Below are positions 34,414-41,815 of a stretch of DNA of 48,301 bases, piece after piece. Location of the stretch: assembly GCF_003458415.1 (NCBI RefSeq), contig NZ_QRUF01000012.1:1-48301 (forward strand). The letters are read 5' to 3'. The translations under genes and the position numbers were made by a program. This stretch comes from Collinsella sp. AF25-2LB (GTDB taxonomy: Bacteria; Actinomycetota; Coriobacteriia; Coriobacteriales; Coriobacteriaceae). Position 1 is the stretch's first letter. Every line of letters begins with the position of its first letter. Under the pieces are notes generated by a model. That model was not told the origin of the DNA. It was given only the letters and a program-made list of their open reading frames with translations, and did no database searches.

Positions 34414-35526
34414 CTACGCCTCCTCGGCCATGAGGCCGACCGCCCACACCCAGCAGGCGAGCTCGCGCGCCGTGGCCACGTTCGCCTTGTTGCTGTGGAC
34501 CCCGCGCGCGAGCAGCGCCTCCCGCCTGTCGACCAGCCTCCGCACGCCCTTGGCGGCATGCCTCCGGGCGCCCCGGTCCGGGGCCTGGCCCTTGGCGAGG
34601 TCCTTCGGCCGCCCCGAGCACGTCAGGTAGTGCCATGCGGCCTCGACCAGCGTCTTCCTCAGGTGCTTGTTGCCGGCCTTGGTGATCGCGCCCCTGCGGT
34701 CGCTCTCCCCGCTGGAGTGCTCGGAGGGCGTCAGGCCGACCCATGCGGCGAACGAGCGGGCGTTCCTGAACCTGGAGAACTCGCCGGCCTCGAACACGAG
34801 GTCGGCGGCGGTCGCGGTGTCGACGCCCTTGAGGCAGCGCAGGGAGTCGACCCTCCTCCTCCACCTGGGCTTGCGGGCCTCGGCCCCGACGAGCCCCTCG
34901 AGCCTCGCCTTCTCCTCCGCCGCCCGCCTGACCGCGTCGACGTAGTAGGCGAGCACCTCGTTGTCGGCCCCCTCCGCGAACCTTATCGACTCGATCCAGG
35001 ACCAGTGCGCCCGGGTCCAGTTCCCCTTCCTGCGGCCGGTGGGCGTCCTCTCGTCGAAGACGAGCCCGTGCCTGAGCAGGAACTTGGAGAGCCGCTGCTT
35101 CGAGCGCGAGAGGTCGTCCCTCGCGTCCTCGAGCGCCCTGGTCAGGTCGCGGGCGGCCTCGCACTCGTCGTCGGGGACCCACACCTCGACCACGTTGCCG
35201 ACCGACAGCATGCGGGCGAGGAACTCGGCGTCGTTGCGGTCGTTCTTCCTGCGCCTGTCCGCGCTGGGCTTGATCATCTTCGAGACGGCGCCGACCGCGC
35301 AGTCGACCCCCAGGCCGGAGAGCCTCTTCTGCAGGTCGAACCCCGTGACCCCGGACTCGTACACGCACCTGGCCTTTGGGTCCACGGACCGGACCCACGC
35401 CGCGACGGCCCCGGCGTCGTAGCCGAAGGTCGCGCAGCGCACCTCCCCGGTCATGACGTCGAGGGAGACGGCCTTTATCGAGCGGGCGTGGACGTCGAGG
35501 CCGACGAAGGTGGTAGTATCGAGCAT
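34414..35526 (-). CDS. IS110-family transposase (DEDD + transposase_20)
   Basis: A 370-residue recombinase. The N-terminal RuvC-like DEDD domain begins FVGLDVHARS, and a later acidic pair lies in RRKNDRNDAEFLARM. The C-terminal transposase_20 domain has CLKGVDTATAADL and the serine region LTPSEHSSGESDRRG followed by ITKAGNKHLRK. These are the two catalytic halves of RNA-guided IS110 recombinases. The ATG at 35526 is preferred because GAAGGGG precedes it at normal spacing; an in-frame ATG at 35541 would leave no site. The gene appears complete and very GC-rich. Its ribosome site lies inside a predicted stem. Confidence 0.95.
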   Translation of the reverse strand: MLDTTTFVGLDVHARSIKAVSLDVMTGEVRCATFGYDAGAVAAWVRSVDPKARCVYESGVTGFDLQKRLSGLGVDCAVGAVSKMIKPSADRRRKNDRNDAEFLARMLSVGNVVEVWVPDDECEAARDLTRALEDARDDLSRSKQRLSKFLLRHGLVFDERTPTGRRKGNWTRAHWSWIESIRFAEGADNEVLAYYVDAVRRAAEEKARLEGLVGAEARKPRWRRRVDSLRCLKGVDTATAADLVFEAGEFSRFRNARSFAAWVGLTPSEHSSGESDRRGAITKAGNKHLRKTLVEAAWHYLTCSGRPKDLAKGQAPDRGARRHAAKGVRRLVDRREALLARGVHSNKANVATARELACWVWAVGLMAEEA

Positions 35527-35622
35527 GGGAGCCCCTTCCATGAATGCGGCGTGGCCGCCACGGCTGGATTAGACACTCACCATTGTCGGCCTAATCCGCG
35601 GACTTTCATGCCGGGGGCTCCC
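35527..35622 (-). ncRNA. Candidate bridge RNA / structured leader of the IS110 transposase
   Basis: The 96 nt before the start codon fold into a closed multi-stem structure. The outer stem GGGAGCCCC/GGGGCTCCC (35527-35535, 35614-35622), CATGAA/TTCATG (35539-35544, 35605-35610), GGATTAG/CTAATCC (35566-35572, 35591-35597, 18-nt loop) and CGTGG/CCACG (35550-35554, 35558-35562) are all perfect. IS110 elements encode bridge RNAs in a non-coding end with internal loops matching target and donor. This is a candidate, but it is shorter than described bridge RNAs, and the longer downstream end is an alternative location. Confidence 0.5.
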
Positions 35623-35651
35623 AATGTTTTATGTCCTGCTCATATCGTCTG

Positions 35652-35675
35652 TGCCGGCAGTTGGGGACACTCCTT
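35652..35675. repeat. GGGGAC-type repeat, right of the IS
   Basis: TGCCGGCAGTTGGGGACACT closely matches the copy at 34069-34090 on the left side of the IS110 element and one near 3419. Confidence 0.7.
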
Positions 35676-35717
35676 GTGTCGAGAGATTTCCCGTTCGCCG
35701 ATTTGTGCCTTGAAAAA

Positions 35718-35738
35718 TGTATATAACGACTATAACGT
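35718..35738. promoter_or_regulatory. Operator candidates upstream of the EamA gene
   Basis: Two overlapping 13-mers, ATGTATATAACGA (35718-35730) and ACGACTATAACGT (35726-35738), each match 11 of 13 positions of ACGTATATAACGT, the reverse complement of the site before the GntR gene at 43043. They lie 40-60 bp upstream of the EamA start. Confidence 0.55.
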
Positions 35739-35777
35739 AGTATTAAACATATTGGAAATAATACTGAGGAGGCTGCG

Positions 35778-36860
35778 TTGAAGAGGAGCAATCTGGGCTA
35801 TGTGCTGGTGCTGATCGCCGCGCTTATGTGGGGCAGCATCGGAATCTTTGTAAACGGCATCTCGGCCATGGGCGTTTCGTCCCAGAGCATGGCTGCCTTT
35901 CGCTTGTTGGTCGGAGCGCTTATCTTGGCGCCGGTCCTGATGTTTATGGGCTGCCGTCCGGGCGAGGGGTCTACCGTGGCTCAGGGCCCGCTGGCCCTGT
36001 TCAAGGCAAGCCCTAAAGAGCTTGTTTCCTGCGCGCTTGTCGGTATCGTCGGTTTGGCCGCCGCCAACACCTGCTATTACGAGTGCATGGGCGAGGTGGG
36101 CATGTCCACGGCCTCGGTGCTGCTCTACACCTCGCCGGTGTTTGGCGTCATGCTCGGCCGCGTGCTTTATCGCGAGGACGTGACCCCCAACAAGCTCGTT
36201 GCCATTGTCTTTAACATCGTAGGCTGCGTGCTTGCAGTGACTAATGGCGACCTTTCCGGTTTTCATTTTTCGGTTTGGGGCGTCACGTCGGGCGTGATTG
36301 CAGGCCTTTGCGGTGCGTCGCTCGCGGTGTTTAGCCGAATAGCAACCAAGACGGTCCACCCGCTGGCTGTCACGTTTTGGGGCTTTGTTTTTGGCGGTGT
36401 GGTTATGGCGGCTATCGCGGCCCCGTGGCCGGATGTCGCCGCGGCAATGTCGCCACAGCTGCTGCTGCTGTTCCTTGGCTTTGGACTCATCCCCACGGCC
36501 GTGGCTTATATCTTATATATGCAGGGTCTATCCATGGGGCTCGAGACGTCGAAAGTTCCCGTCGTAATGTCATTCGAGACGGTCGTCACCGTACTGGTGG
36601 GCATTGGTGTCTATGCCGAGCCCGCCGGCGCGATCAAAGTCCTGGGCATCGTGCTGGTGCTCGCGTCCATCCTGATTATGAACACCGACTTCTCCAAGCT
36701 GCGCAACAGTGTGTTTGTCGGTCATGTCATTGAGAGCATGACCTTTAAGCCCAACGCTTGGTGGACCGAGAAATCGCAGGACATGGATCTTTTCAAGGAA
36801 CGCACGGGCATTGCGCTGGAGCCCACCGTGCAGGAAAGCCCCTGGTACTTCGTGCGATAG
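35778..36860 (+). CDS. DMT-superfamily EamA transporter
   Basis: A 360-residue membrane protein with ten hydrophobic helices in two EamA repeats (about 5-145 and 160-300). Typical features are LIAALMWGSIGIFVNG in helix 1 and a conserved acidic residue in SFETVVTVLVG of helix 9. A soluble tail of about 55 residues (from TDFSKLRNS) is longer than usual and ends in tryptophan- and proline-containing sequence. The start is TTG at 35778 with GAGGAGG 5 nt upstream. Operator-like sites shared with the PTS operon suggest it exports a product of Amadori-compound breakdown, perhaps the released amino acid (inference). Confidence 0.88.
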   Translation: MKRSNLGYVLVLIAALMWGSIGIFVNGISAMGVSSQSMAAFRLLVGALILAPVLMFMGCRPGEGSTVAQGPLALFKASPKELVSCALVGIVGLAAANTCYYECMGEVGMSTASVLLYTSPVFGVMLGRVLYREDVTPNKLVAIVFNIVGCVLAVTNGDLSGFHFSVWGVTSGVIAGLCGASLAVFSRIATKTVHPLAVTFWGFVFGGVVMAAIAAPWPDVAAAMSPQLLLLFLGFGLIPTAVAYILYMQGLSMGLETSKVPVVMSFETVVTVLVGIGVYAEPAGAIKVLGIVLVLASILIMNTDFSKLRNSVFVGHVIESMTFKPNAWWTEKSQDMDLFKERTGIALEPTVQESPWYFVR

Positions 36861-36976
36861 GGGATTGGCGCCCAGTGTTTGATCGGGCGGTGTCGACCCA
36901 GCGCCGACCTACCCAAGCCCAACGTTTCAATTGCGTTAAACCCGCCAACGGTCGTTTTTCACCCGCGAACGGTTTA

Positions 36977-37020
36977 TATACTAATTATCAATATAAGCAA
37001 CGTATAAGACGTTATAATGA
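36977..37020 (+). promoter_or_regulatory. Promoter and operator region of the PTS operon
   Basis: Two -10-like hexamers, TATACT (36977-36982) and TATAAT (37013-37018), lie in an AT-rich stretch. The 13-mer ACGTATAAGACGT (37000-37012) sits directly before the second and matches 11 of 13 positions of ACGTATATAACGT. The position suits repression by the GntR protein encoded at 43043. Confidence 0.6.
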
Positions 37021-37044
37021 CCATAACGAAAAGGAGGAGGCAAG

Positions 37045-37968
37045 ATGAATCAGATCATTCTCGCATCTCATGGCGGCCTGGCCGCAGGCGCCAAAGACAC
37101 GCTCGAGATGGTTCTCGGCGACGTGTCGAACGTCCACGTCGTGTCGCTTGCTCGTGACGACAAGGAGCCCATCACCAATAAGGTTGAGGCTATGATCGCC
37201 ACGTTCAACGCGGACGACACCGTGTATGTGCTAACCGATATGCTCGGTAGCTCGGTCAACAACAACATGGTCGAGCTTTCCAAGAACGGCACGAAGTTCA
37301 CGGTTGTCAGCGGTTTCAACATCCCGCTGGCGCTCACGCTTGCCATGAGCCCCGCCCCCGTCAAGGGTGCCGAGCTCGCAGCCCTCATCAACGAGGCCCG
37401 CACCGGTCTGACCAACCCCAACGCACCGGTCGAGGCCGCCGCGGCTCCCGCCAAGAAGGCCAAGGCATCCCGTCACAGCTCCGGTCCCGCCAAGATCGTC
37501 CTCGCACGTCTTGACTACCGTCTGCTGCACGGCCAGGTCGTCTTTACCTGGACCACCAAGGTTCAGGCCGAGCGCATCATCGTCGTCGACAACGCTGCCG
37601 CCAACGATGACATCAAGAAGGGCGCTCTTAAGCTGGCCAAGCCCCAGGGCGTGCGCCTGAACGTCTTCACCGTCGAGCGTGCCCTCGCCAAGATGGACAA
37701 GCTCAACACCCTCGGTGAGCGCGTCATGTTCGTCTTTGGCAACACGGCCGAGATGCTGCAGTTCTGCCAGGGCTACAAGCTCGACGCCATCAACCTGGGC
37801 GCCACCGCCAACCACGACGGTGCCGATCAGATTGGCGGCAAGGACAGCTCCGTCTTCCTCGACGCCACCCAGAAGGCCGACGTCAACCAGCTGCTCGACA
37901 TGGGCATCAAGCTCTATGTCCAGCAGACCCCTACGTATCAGAGCGTCGACATCGACGCCAAGCTGTAA
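37045..37968 (+). CDS. PTS mannose-family IIAB fusion
   Basis: A 307-residue cytoplasmic phosphocarrier. The IIA domain (1-125) has the phospho-histidine H9 in ILASHGG. An alanine/proline/lysine linker (about 125-150) joins it to the IIB domain (about 150-307), with H162 in RLDYRLLHGQV. It takes phosphate from HPr and passes it to the incoming sugar at IIC/IID. The start follows AAAAGGAGGAGG. IIC follows after 36 bp. The neighbouring deglycases suggest the sugar is a glycated amino acid such as fructose- or glucose-lysine, as in the gfr system; other mannose-family substrates remain possible. Confidence 0.93.
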   Translation: MNQIILASHGGLAAGAKDTLEMVLGDVSNVHVVSLARDDKEPITNKVEAMIATFNADDTVYVLTDMLGSSVNNNMVELSKNGTKFTVVSGFNIPLALTLAMSPAPVKGAELAALINEARTGLTNPNAPVEAAAAPAKKAKASRHSSGPAKIVLARLDYRLLHGQVVFTWTTKVQAERIIVVDNAAANDDIKKGALKLAKPQGVRLNVFTVERALAKMDKLNTLGERVMFVFGNTAEMLQFCQGYKLDAINLGATANHDGADQIGGKDSSVFLDATQKADVNQLLDMGIKLYVQQTPTYQSVDIDAKL

Positions 37969-38004
37969 TCAACCAGGCTTTTGCCTGACTGAAAGGAGAA
38001 GGGT

Positions 38005-38799
38005 ATGAATACGTTCATCAGTGCGGTGCTCGTCGGCCTCGTCGGCGTGTTCTGCATGTGGGACTCCCGCCTGCTCGGTCGTCTTAACTTCGAGCAGCCC
38101 CTCGTTGGCGCTACGCTCGTCGGTCTGCTGCTGGGCGATGTGCCCACCGGCCTTGCCGTCGGTGCCGCCGTCGAGCTCGTGTCCATGGGCCTGGTGCAGG
38201 TCGGCGCCGCCGTTCCGCCCGATATGGTCCTGGGCGGCATCGTGGCCGCTGCCTTCGCATGCCTGACCGATGCTTCCGCCGAGACCGCCATGACGATCGC
38301 CATCCCGGTCGCCGTCCTGGGCCAGCTCCTCGGCATCGTGTTCCGTTCCATCATCGCCGCCCTCACCCATGTGGCAGATAGCGCGATCGATAACGGAAAG
38401 TTCAAGACCGCCTACCGCATGCACATCTGCGCCGGCTCCGGTCTGTACGCCGTCATGTACTTCCTGCCGATCTTCCTCGCCGTCTTTGTTGGCACCGACC
38501 TGGTTCAGGCCATCGTCAACATGGTTCCCGAGTGGCTGTCCACTGGTCTTAACGTTTCGACCAAGATCATGACCGCCTACGGCTTGGCCCTGCTGCTCAC
38601 CATGATGATCAAGAAGGGTATGACTCCGTTCCTGTTCATCGGTTTCCTGCTCGCCGCTTACCTCAACCTGTCCGTCATCGCGGTCGCTCTGATCGGTGTG
38701 TGCCTGGCTGTCGTCTTCATGGGCTTCAAGTTCAACGGTTCCCATGCAGCCGCCGGTGTCGATTCCGACTACGATCCGCTCGAAGACGACGAAGACTAA
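38005..38799 (+). CDS. PTS mannose/sorbose-family IIC
   Basis: A 264-residue integral membrane component forming the sugar channel with IID. The N-terminus matches EII-Sor: DSRLLGRLNFEQPLVG, then LLLGDVPTGLAVGAAVEL, and VQVGAAVPPDM. About eight hydrophobic segments are visible, and the C-terminus ends in an acidic DYDPLEDDED tail. The start follows GAAAGGAGAAGG. It is 13 bp before the IID start, so the two are tightly coupled. Confidence 0.94.
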   Translation: MNTFISAVLVGLVGVFCMWDSRLLGRLNFEQPLVGATLVGLLLGDVPTGLAVGAAVELVSMGLVQVGAAVPPDMVLGGIVAAAFACLTDASAETAMTIAIPVAVLGQLLGIVFRSIIAALTHVADSAIDNGKFKTAYRMHICAGSGLYAVMYFLPIFLAVFVGTDLVQAIVNMVPEWLSTGLNVSTKIMTAYGLALLLTMMIKKGMTPFLFIGFLLAAYLNLSVIAVALIGVCLAVVFMGFKFNGSHAAAGVDSDYDPLEDDED

Positions 38800-38812
38800 G
38801 GAGGAACACACT

Positions 38813-39646
38813 ATGGCAACCGCAACCAAGGACGTGTCCCTGAACAAGAAGGTCAGCCAGTTCTTCTGGCGCTCCTGGGCCATCCAGGCCTCTTGGAACT
38901 ACGAGCGTCAGATGAACATGGGCTTCCTCTACGGCATGGTTCCCACGCTCGATCGCCTCTATCCGGACGAGTCCGACCCCAAGCAGCTCGCTGCTAAGAA
39001 AGAGGCTTACCACCGTCACATGGCGTTCTACAACTGCACCCCGCAGACGAGCGCTTTCATCCTAGGCCTCGCCGCCTCCATGGAGGAAGAGTACGCCAAG
39101 GATCCCGAGAACTTCGACCCCGATTCGATCAACGCGGTCAAGACCTCCCTTATGGGTCCGCTTTCCGGCATCGGTGACTCCTTCTTCCAGGGCACCATCC
39201 GCGTTATCGCCTTTGGCCTGGGTGTTCAGCTGGCTCAGCAGGGCTCCATCATGGGCCCGATCCTGGCCATGCTCATCTCCATCGTGCCCTCCGTGCTGAT
39301 CACTTGGTTCGCAGCCAAGATCGGCTACCAGGGTGGCCACGAGTACCTGAGCAAGCTCCAGGGCGGCGACCTCATGGAGAAGCTCATGTATGTCTGCGGT
39401 ATCGTGGGTCTTATGTCCGTGGGCGGCATGATCGCCACGCTGATCGGCGCCACCACCCCGCTGCAGTTCGCTGACGGCACCGTCGTGATCCAGGACATCC
39501 TGGACGGCATGATGCCCCAGATGATCTCCCTCGGCCTCACCGGCCTTATGTACTGGCTCATCAAGAAGAACGTCAACACCGGTTGGCTTCTCGTGATCGC
39601 CATCGTGGGCGGCATCGCCCTCTCCGCGGCCGGCATCCTGGCCTAG
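38813..39646 (+). CDS. PTS mannose-family IID
   Basis: A 277-residue membrane component. Family features are FFWRSWAIQASWNYERQMNMG at the start, FYNCTPQTSAFILGLAASMEE, and MGPLSGIGDSFFQGTIR. The C-terminal membrane segment GWLLVIAIVGGIALS follows the short conserved NVNTG. The ATG at 38813 follows AAGGAGGAAC; the frame is open upstream within IIC, but no site is there. With IIC it forms the membrane channel of the PTS. Confidence 0.95.
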   Translation: MATATKDVSLNKKVSQFFWRSWAIQASWNYERQMNMGFLYGMVPTLDRLYPDESDPKQLAAKKEAYHRHMAFYNCTPQTSAFILGLAASMEEEYAKDPENFDPDSINAVKTSLMGPLSGIGDSFFQGTIRVIAFGLGVQLAQQGSIMGPILAMLISIVPSVLITWFAAKIGYQGGHEYLSKLQGGDLMEKLMYVCGIVGLMSVGGMIATLIGATTPLQFADGTVVIQDILDGMMPQMISLGLTGLMYWLIKKNVNTGWLLVIAIVGGIALSAAGILA

Positions 39647-39671
39647 TCGCGACCCAATGCTTCCCCCGGGG

Positions 39672-39744
39672 GCCTGCCTGGCATCCCATACCCCAGGCAG
39701 GCTTCCATCCCTAAATGTGTCAAAGGACAGTCCCTTTGGCACAT
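39672..39744 (+). terminator. Two stem-loops between IID and the deglycase
   Basis: GCCTGCCTGG/CCAGGCAGGC (39672-39681, 39693-39702) is perfect, followed by TTCC rather than a T-run. ATGTGTCAAAGG/CCTTTGGCACAT (39715-39726, 39733-39744) has one wobble and a loop reading ACAGTC. They may set relative expression of PTS and deglycase by partial termination or RNA processing. Confidence 0.6.
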
Positions 39745-39835
39745 CCTCAACGGGCCGGCGACTCGGTCCAAATCACGGTAACCCTGCGAGCGTCCGGCAA
39801 TGTGGCGCCGCAAAACATCGAAAGGAATGTGTCAG

Positions 39836-40819
39836 ATGTACGAGATCGACCTTAACCTCCCTAAGCAGATCGTCGCTGACGTCCTGTCCAACCACGAGAT
39901 CCACAGCGTCGCCTTCGTCGGCTGCGGCGCTTCCATGTCCGACCTTTACCCCGCCAAGTACTTCCTGGCCAACAACACGGACAAGCTGAACGTTCAGATC
40001 TTCACCGCTAACGAGTTCAACTACGACACGCCTTCCTGGGTCAACGAGCACACCTTCGTGATCACCTGCTCCCTCGGTGGCTCCACGCCCGAGACCGTCG
40101 AGGCCAACAAGACCGCCAAGAAGCACAACTGCCCGGTCGTCTCCCTCACCAACAAGGCTGGCTCCGCTCTGACCGTCGACGCCGACCACGTCATCGTTCA
40201 CGGCTTCCACGCCAACTACGCTGCCAAGTGCGAGAAGCCCGGCTACGCCATCGCTCTTGCTCTCGAGATCCTTCAGCAGACCGAGGGCTATGACCACTAC
40301 GAGGACATGATCACCGGCCTCACCAACGTCTTCGATCTCTGCGAGAACGCCGCTCAGCACTGCAAGAAGCTCGCCAAGAAGTTCGCCGAGGACTTCAAGG
40401 ACGACAAGATGATCTACTTCATGGCCTCCGGTGCCTCCGAGAAGATGGCTTACTCTCACGCCGCCTTCCTGTTCACCGAGATGCAGTGGATCGACGCCGC
40501 CGCCTACAACACCGGCGAGTACTTCCACGGCCCGTTCGAGGTTTCCACCGAGGGTAAGCCCTACGTCTTCTTCATGTCCGATGGCGCTACCCGTCCGATG
40601 GACGCCCGCGCCCTCACCTTCCTTGAGCGCATGGGCGCCAAGGTCGCTCTGATCGACTCCAAGGACTACGGCCTGGCTGACGCCGTGCCCGCGAGCGTCA
40701 TCACCTACTTCAACCCGCTGCTGCACCTCGCCGTTATGCGTGAGTACGGCAACCAGATCGCCGAGGCCCGTCAGCACCCGCTGACCATGCGTCGCTACAT
40801 GTGGAAGCTTTCCTACTAA
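39836..40819 (+). CDS. SIS-domain sugar-amine 6-phosphate deglycase-like protein (second)
   Basis: A 327-residue two-SIS-domain protein encoded directly downstream of the PTS. E215 (in FTEMQW) and H231 (in GEYFHGPFE) are 16 residues apart, like the catalytic pair of FraB/FrlB deglycases. The phosphosugar loop reads ITCSLGGSTPETV. It would release glucose 6-phosphate and an amino acid from the substrate brought in by the PTS. The ATG at 39836 is preferred to 39827 because GAAAGGA ends too close to the latter. It is similar in length and motifs to the proteins at 32942 and 47024. A strong terminator follows. Confidence 0.85.
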   Translation: MYEIDLNLPKQIVADVLSNHEIHSVAFVGCGASMSDLYPAKYFLANNTDKLNVQIFTANEFNYDTPSWVNEHTFVITCSLGGSTPETVEANKTAKKHNCPVVSLTNKAGSALTVDADHVIVHGFHANYAAKCEKPGYAIALALEILQQTEGYDHYEDMITGLTNVFDLCENAAQHCKKLAKKFAEDFKDDKMIYFMASGASEKMAYSHAAFLFTEMQWIDAAAYNTGEYFHGPFEVSTEGKPYVFFMSDGATRPMDARALTFLERMGAKVALIDSKDYGLADAVPASVITYFNPLLHLAVMREYGNQIAEARQHPLTMRRYMWKLSY

Positions 40820-40852
40820 TCACAAGTAAGTAGACCTTACGGGTTGATTGAG

Positions 40853-40885
40853 AGGGGATGGGGTTTGCGCCCCGTCCCCTTTTTT
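40853..40885 (+). terminator. Terminator of the PTS/deglycase operon
   Basis: An 11-bp stem (AGGGGATGGGG with CCCCGTCCCCT, one wobble) and a TTTGCG loop, followed by a T-run. Confidence 0.92.
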
Positions 40886-40930
40886 GCTCTGGGGAGGGCG
40901 TGTCTGTCGTGTCGCAAAACCCCAGATTAA

Positions 40931-40965
40931 ACCTACCAAAATAAACCTGTCCCTTTTTGGCAGGT
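40931..40965 (+). repeat. 35-nt hairpin element (copy 1), before the HAD gene
   Basis: ACCTACCAAAA (40931-40941) pairs with TTTTGGCAGGT (40955-40965) with one A-C mismatch; the 13-nt loop has CCTGTCCC. It ends just before the ribosome site GGGAGGAG of the HAD gene. An extended 34-nt match to copy 2 covers 40921-40954. Confidence 0.85.
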
Positions 40966-40979
40966 GGGAGGAGATGCGT

Positions 40980-41609
40980 ATGATCAAGGCAGTGCTGTTT
41001 GACATGGACGGCGTGCTGGTCGATACCGAGTGGTTCTACAACCGTCGCCGCGTGGCATTTATGGAAGAGAAGGGCTTCCACTTTGACGAGATCCCCGATC
41101 TTTCGGGGTCTAACGAGCCCGCCATTTGGAAGGCGCTGGTGCCCGACGATGTTGAGCTGCGCGAGCGCCTGCGCGTGGAGTACAAGCAGGTCTACAGCCC
41201 GGACCACCCCGTTCCGTATGCCGAGCTTCTCAACGAGCAGACGGAGCCGGTGATGCGCAAGCTGCACGAGCGCGGCGTGAAGTGCGCCATCGCGAGCTCG
41301 TCCTATCGCGAGCTCATTGACGAGCTGGTGGAGATTGCCGGTATCGCCGACGTGCTGGACTACACCATCAGCGGTCACGAGTGCAGTGCGTTTAAGCCCG
41401 ACCCCGAGATCTACCTGCGTGCCATGGAGGCGCTGGGGGTGGAGCCTGCCGAGTGCCTGGTTATCGAGGACTCGCCTTTGGGCATCGAGGCCGGTAAGTG
41501 CTCCGGCGCCCGCGTCCTGGCACTGCGTCCGCACGAGGGCGTCAACCTGGATCAGTCCGCCGCCGACGTTGTCATCGACAACCTGACCGACATCCTACCT
41601 GCCATTTAG
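40980..41609 (+). CDS. HAD-superfamily phosphatase/phosphomutase (beta-PGM-like)
   Basis: A 209-residue HAD subfamily IA protein. Motif I is FDMDGVLVDTEW (nucleophile D8, acid D10), motif II ASSSY, the lysine is in SAFKPDPEIY, and motif III VIEDSPLGIEAGK. A cap domain occupies about 16-90. It could dephosphorylate a sugar phosphate or act as a phosphomutase. The ATG at 40980 has AGGAG 6 nt upstream; an ATG at 40974 would have no spacing. It is enclosed by inverted copies of the 35-nt hairpin, the downstream one covering its last codons. The nearby PTS suggests sugar-phosphate metabolism. Confidence 0.88.
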   Translation: MIKAVLFDMDGVLVDTEWFYNRRRVAFMEEKGFHFDEIPDLSGSNEPAIWKALVPDDVELRERLRVEYKQVYSPDHPVPYAELLNEQTEPVMRKLHERGVKCAIASSSYRELIDELVEIAGIADVLDYTISGHECSAFKPDPEIYLRAMEALGVEPAECLVIEDSPLGIEAGKCSGARVLALRPHEGVNLDQSAADVVIDNLTDILPAI

Positions 41610-41631
41610 GGACAGGTTTATTTTGGCAGGT
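41597..41631 (-). repeat. 35-nt hairpin element (copy 2), over the HAD stop codon
   Basis: Inverted relative to copy 1. On the minus strand ACCTGCCA pairs with TGGCAGGT (8 bp) around a loop containing CCTGTCCC. The last four codons and the stop of the HAD gene are inside it. The stem has G-C where copy 3 has A-T. Confidence 0.85.
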
Positions 41632-41654
41632 TTTATCTGGGCAAATGCCGAATT

Positions 41655-41689
41655 CGCCGTGAAGGGATCGCTCTCTTCACGGCGTTTTT
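41655..41689 (+). terminator. Rho-independent terminator of the HAD gene
   Basis: A 10-bp perfect stem CGCCGTGAAG/CTTCACGGCG and a T-run. Confidence 0.92.
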
Positions 41690-41815
41690 CTTTTGAGCGG
41701 CCTCACGGTCCTTCTGATGGTTGTCGAGAGAGGGTGAATTGAAGCGTCCTATCGCGCTCCATGCTACAATCGCCGGCATGCCCCACAATTACATCTGCCT
41801 TCGAAAGGAGCCTAC

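Larger units (their letters stand above)
34096..35645 (-). mobile_element. IS110-family insertion sequence
   Basis: About 1.55 kb bounded by a perfect 15-bp inverted repeat, ATATGAGCAGGACAT at 34096-34110 and its complement at 35631-35645. It holds one transposase gene on the minus strand, with about 300 bp of non-coding sequence downstream (34111-34413) and about 100 bp upstream. A strong hairpin (GGGCCTGGCCCCA and near-complement, 34129-34159) lies in the downstream part. No target duplication is seen, as expected for this family. The exact ends are uncertain because IS110/IS1111 inverted repeats can be subterminal. Confidence 0.85.

Noticed and set aside
34396..35781. 461-codon plus-strand open frame across the IS
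   Set aside because: Antisense to the transposase; proline-, arginine- and glycine-rich shadow.
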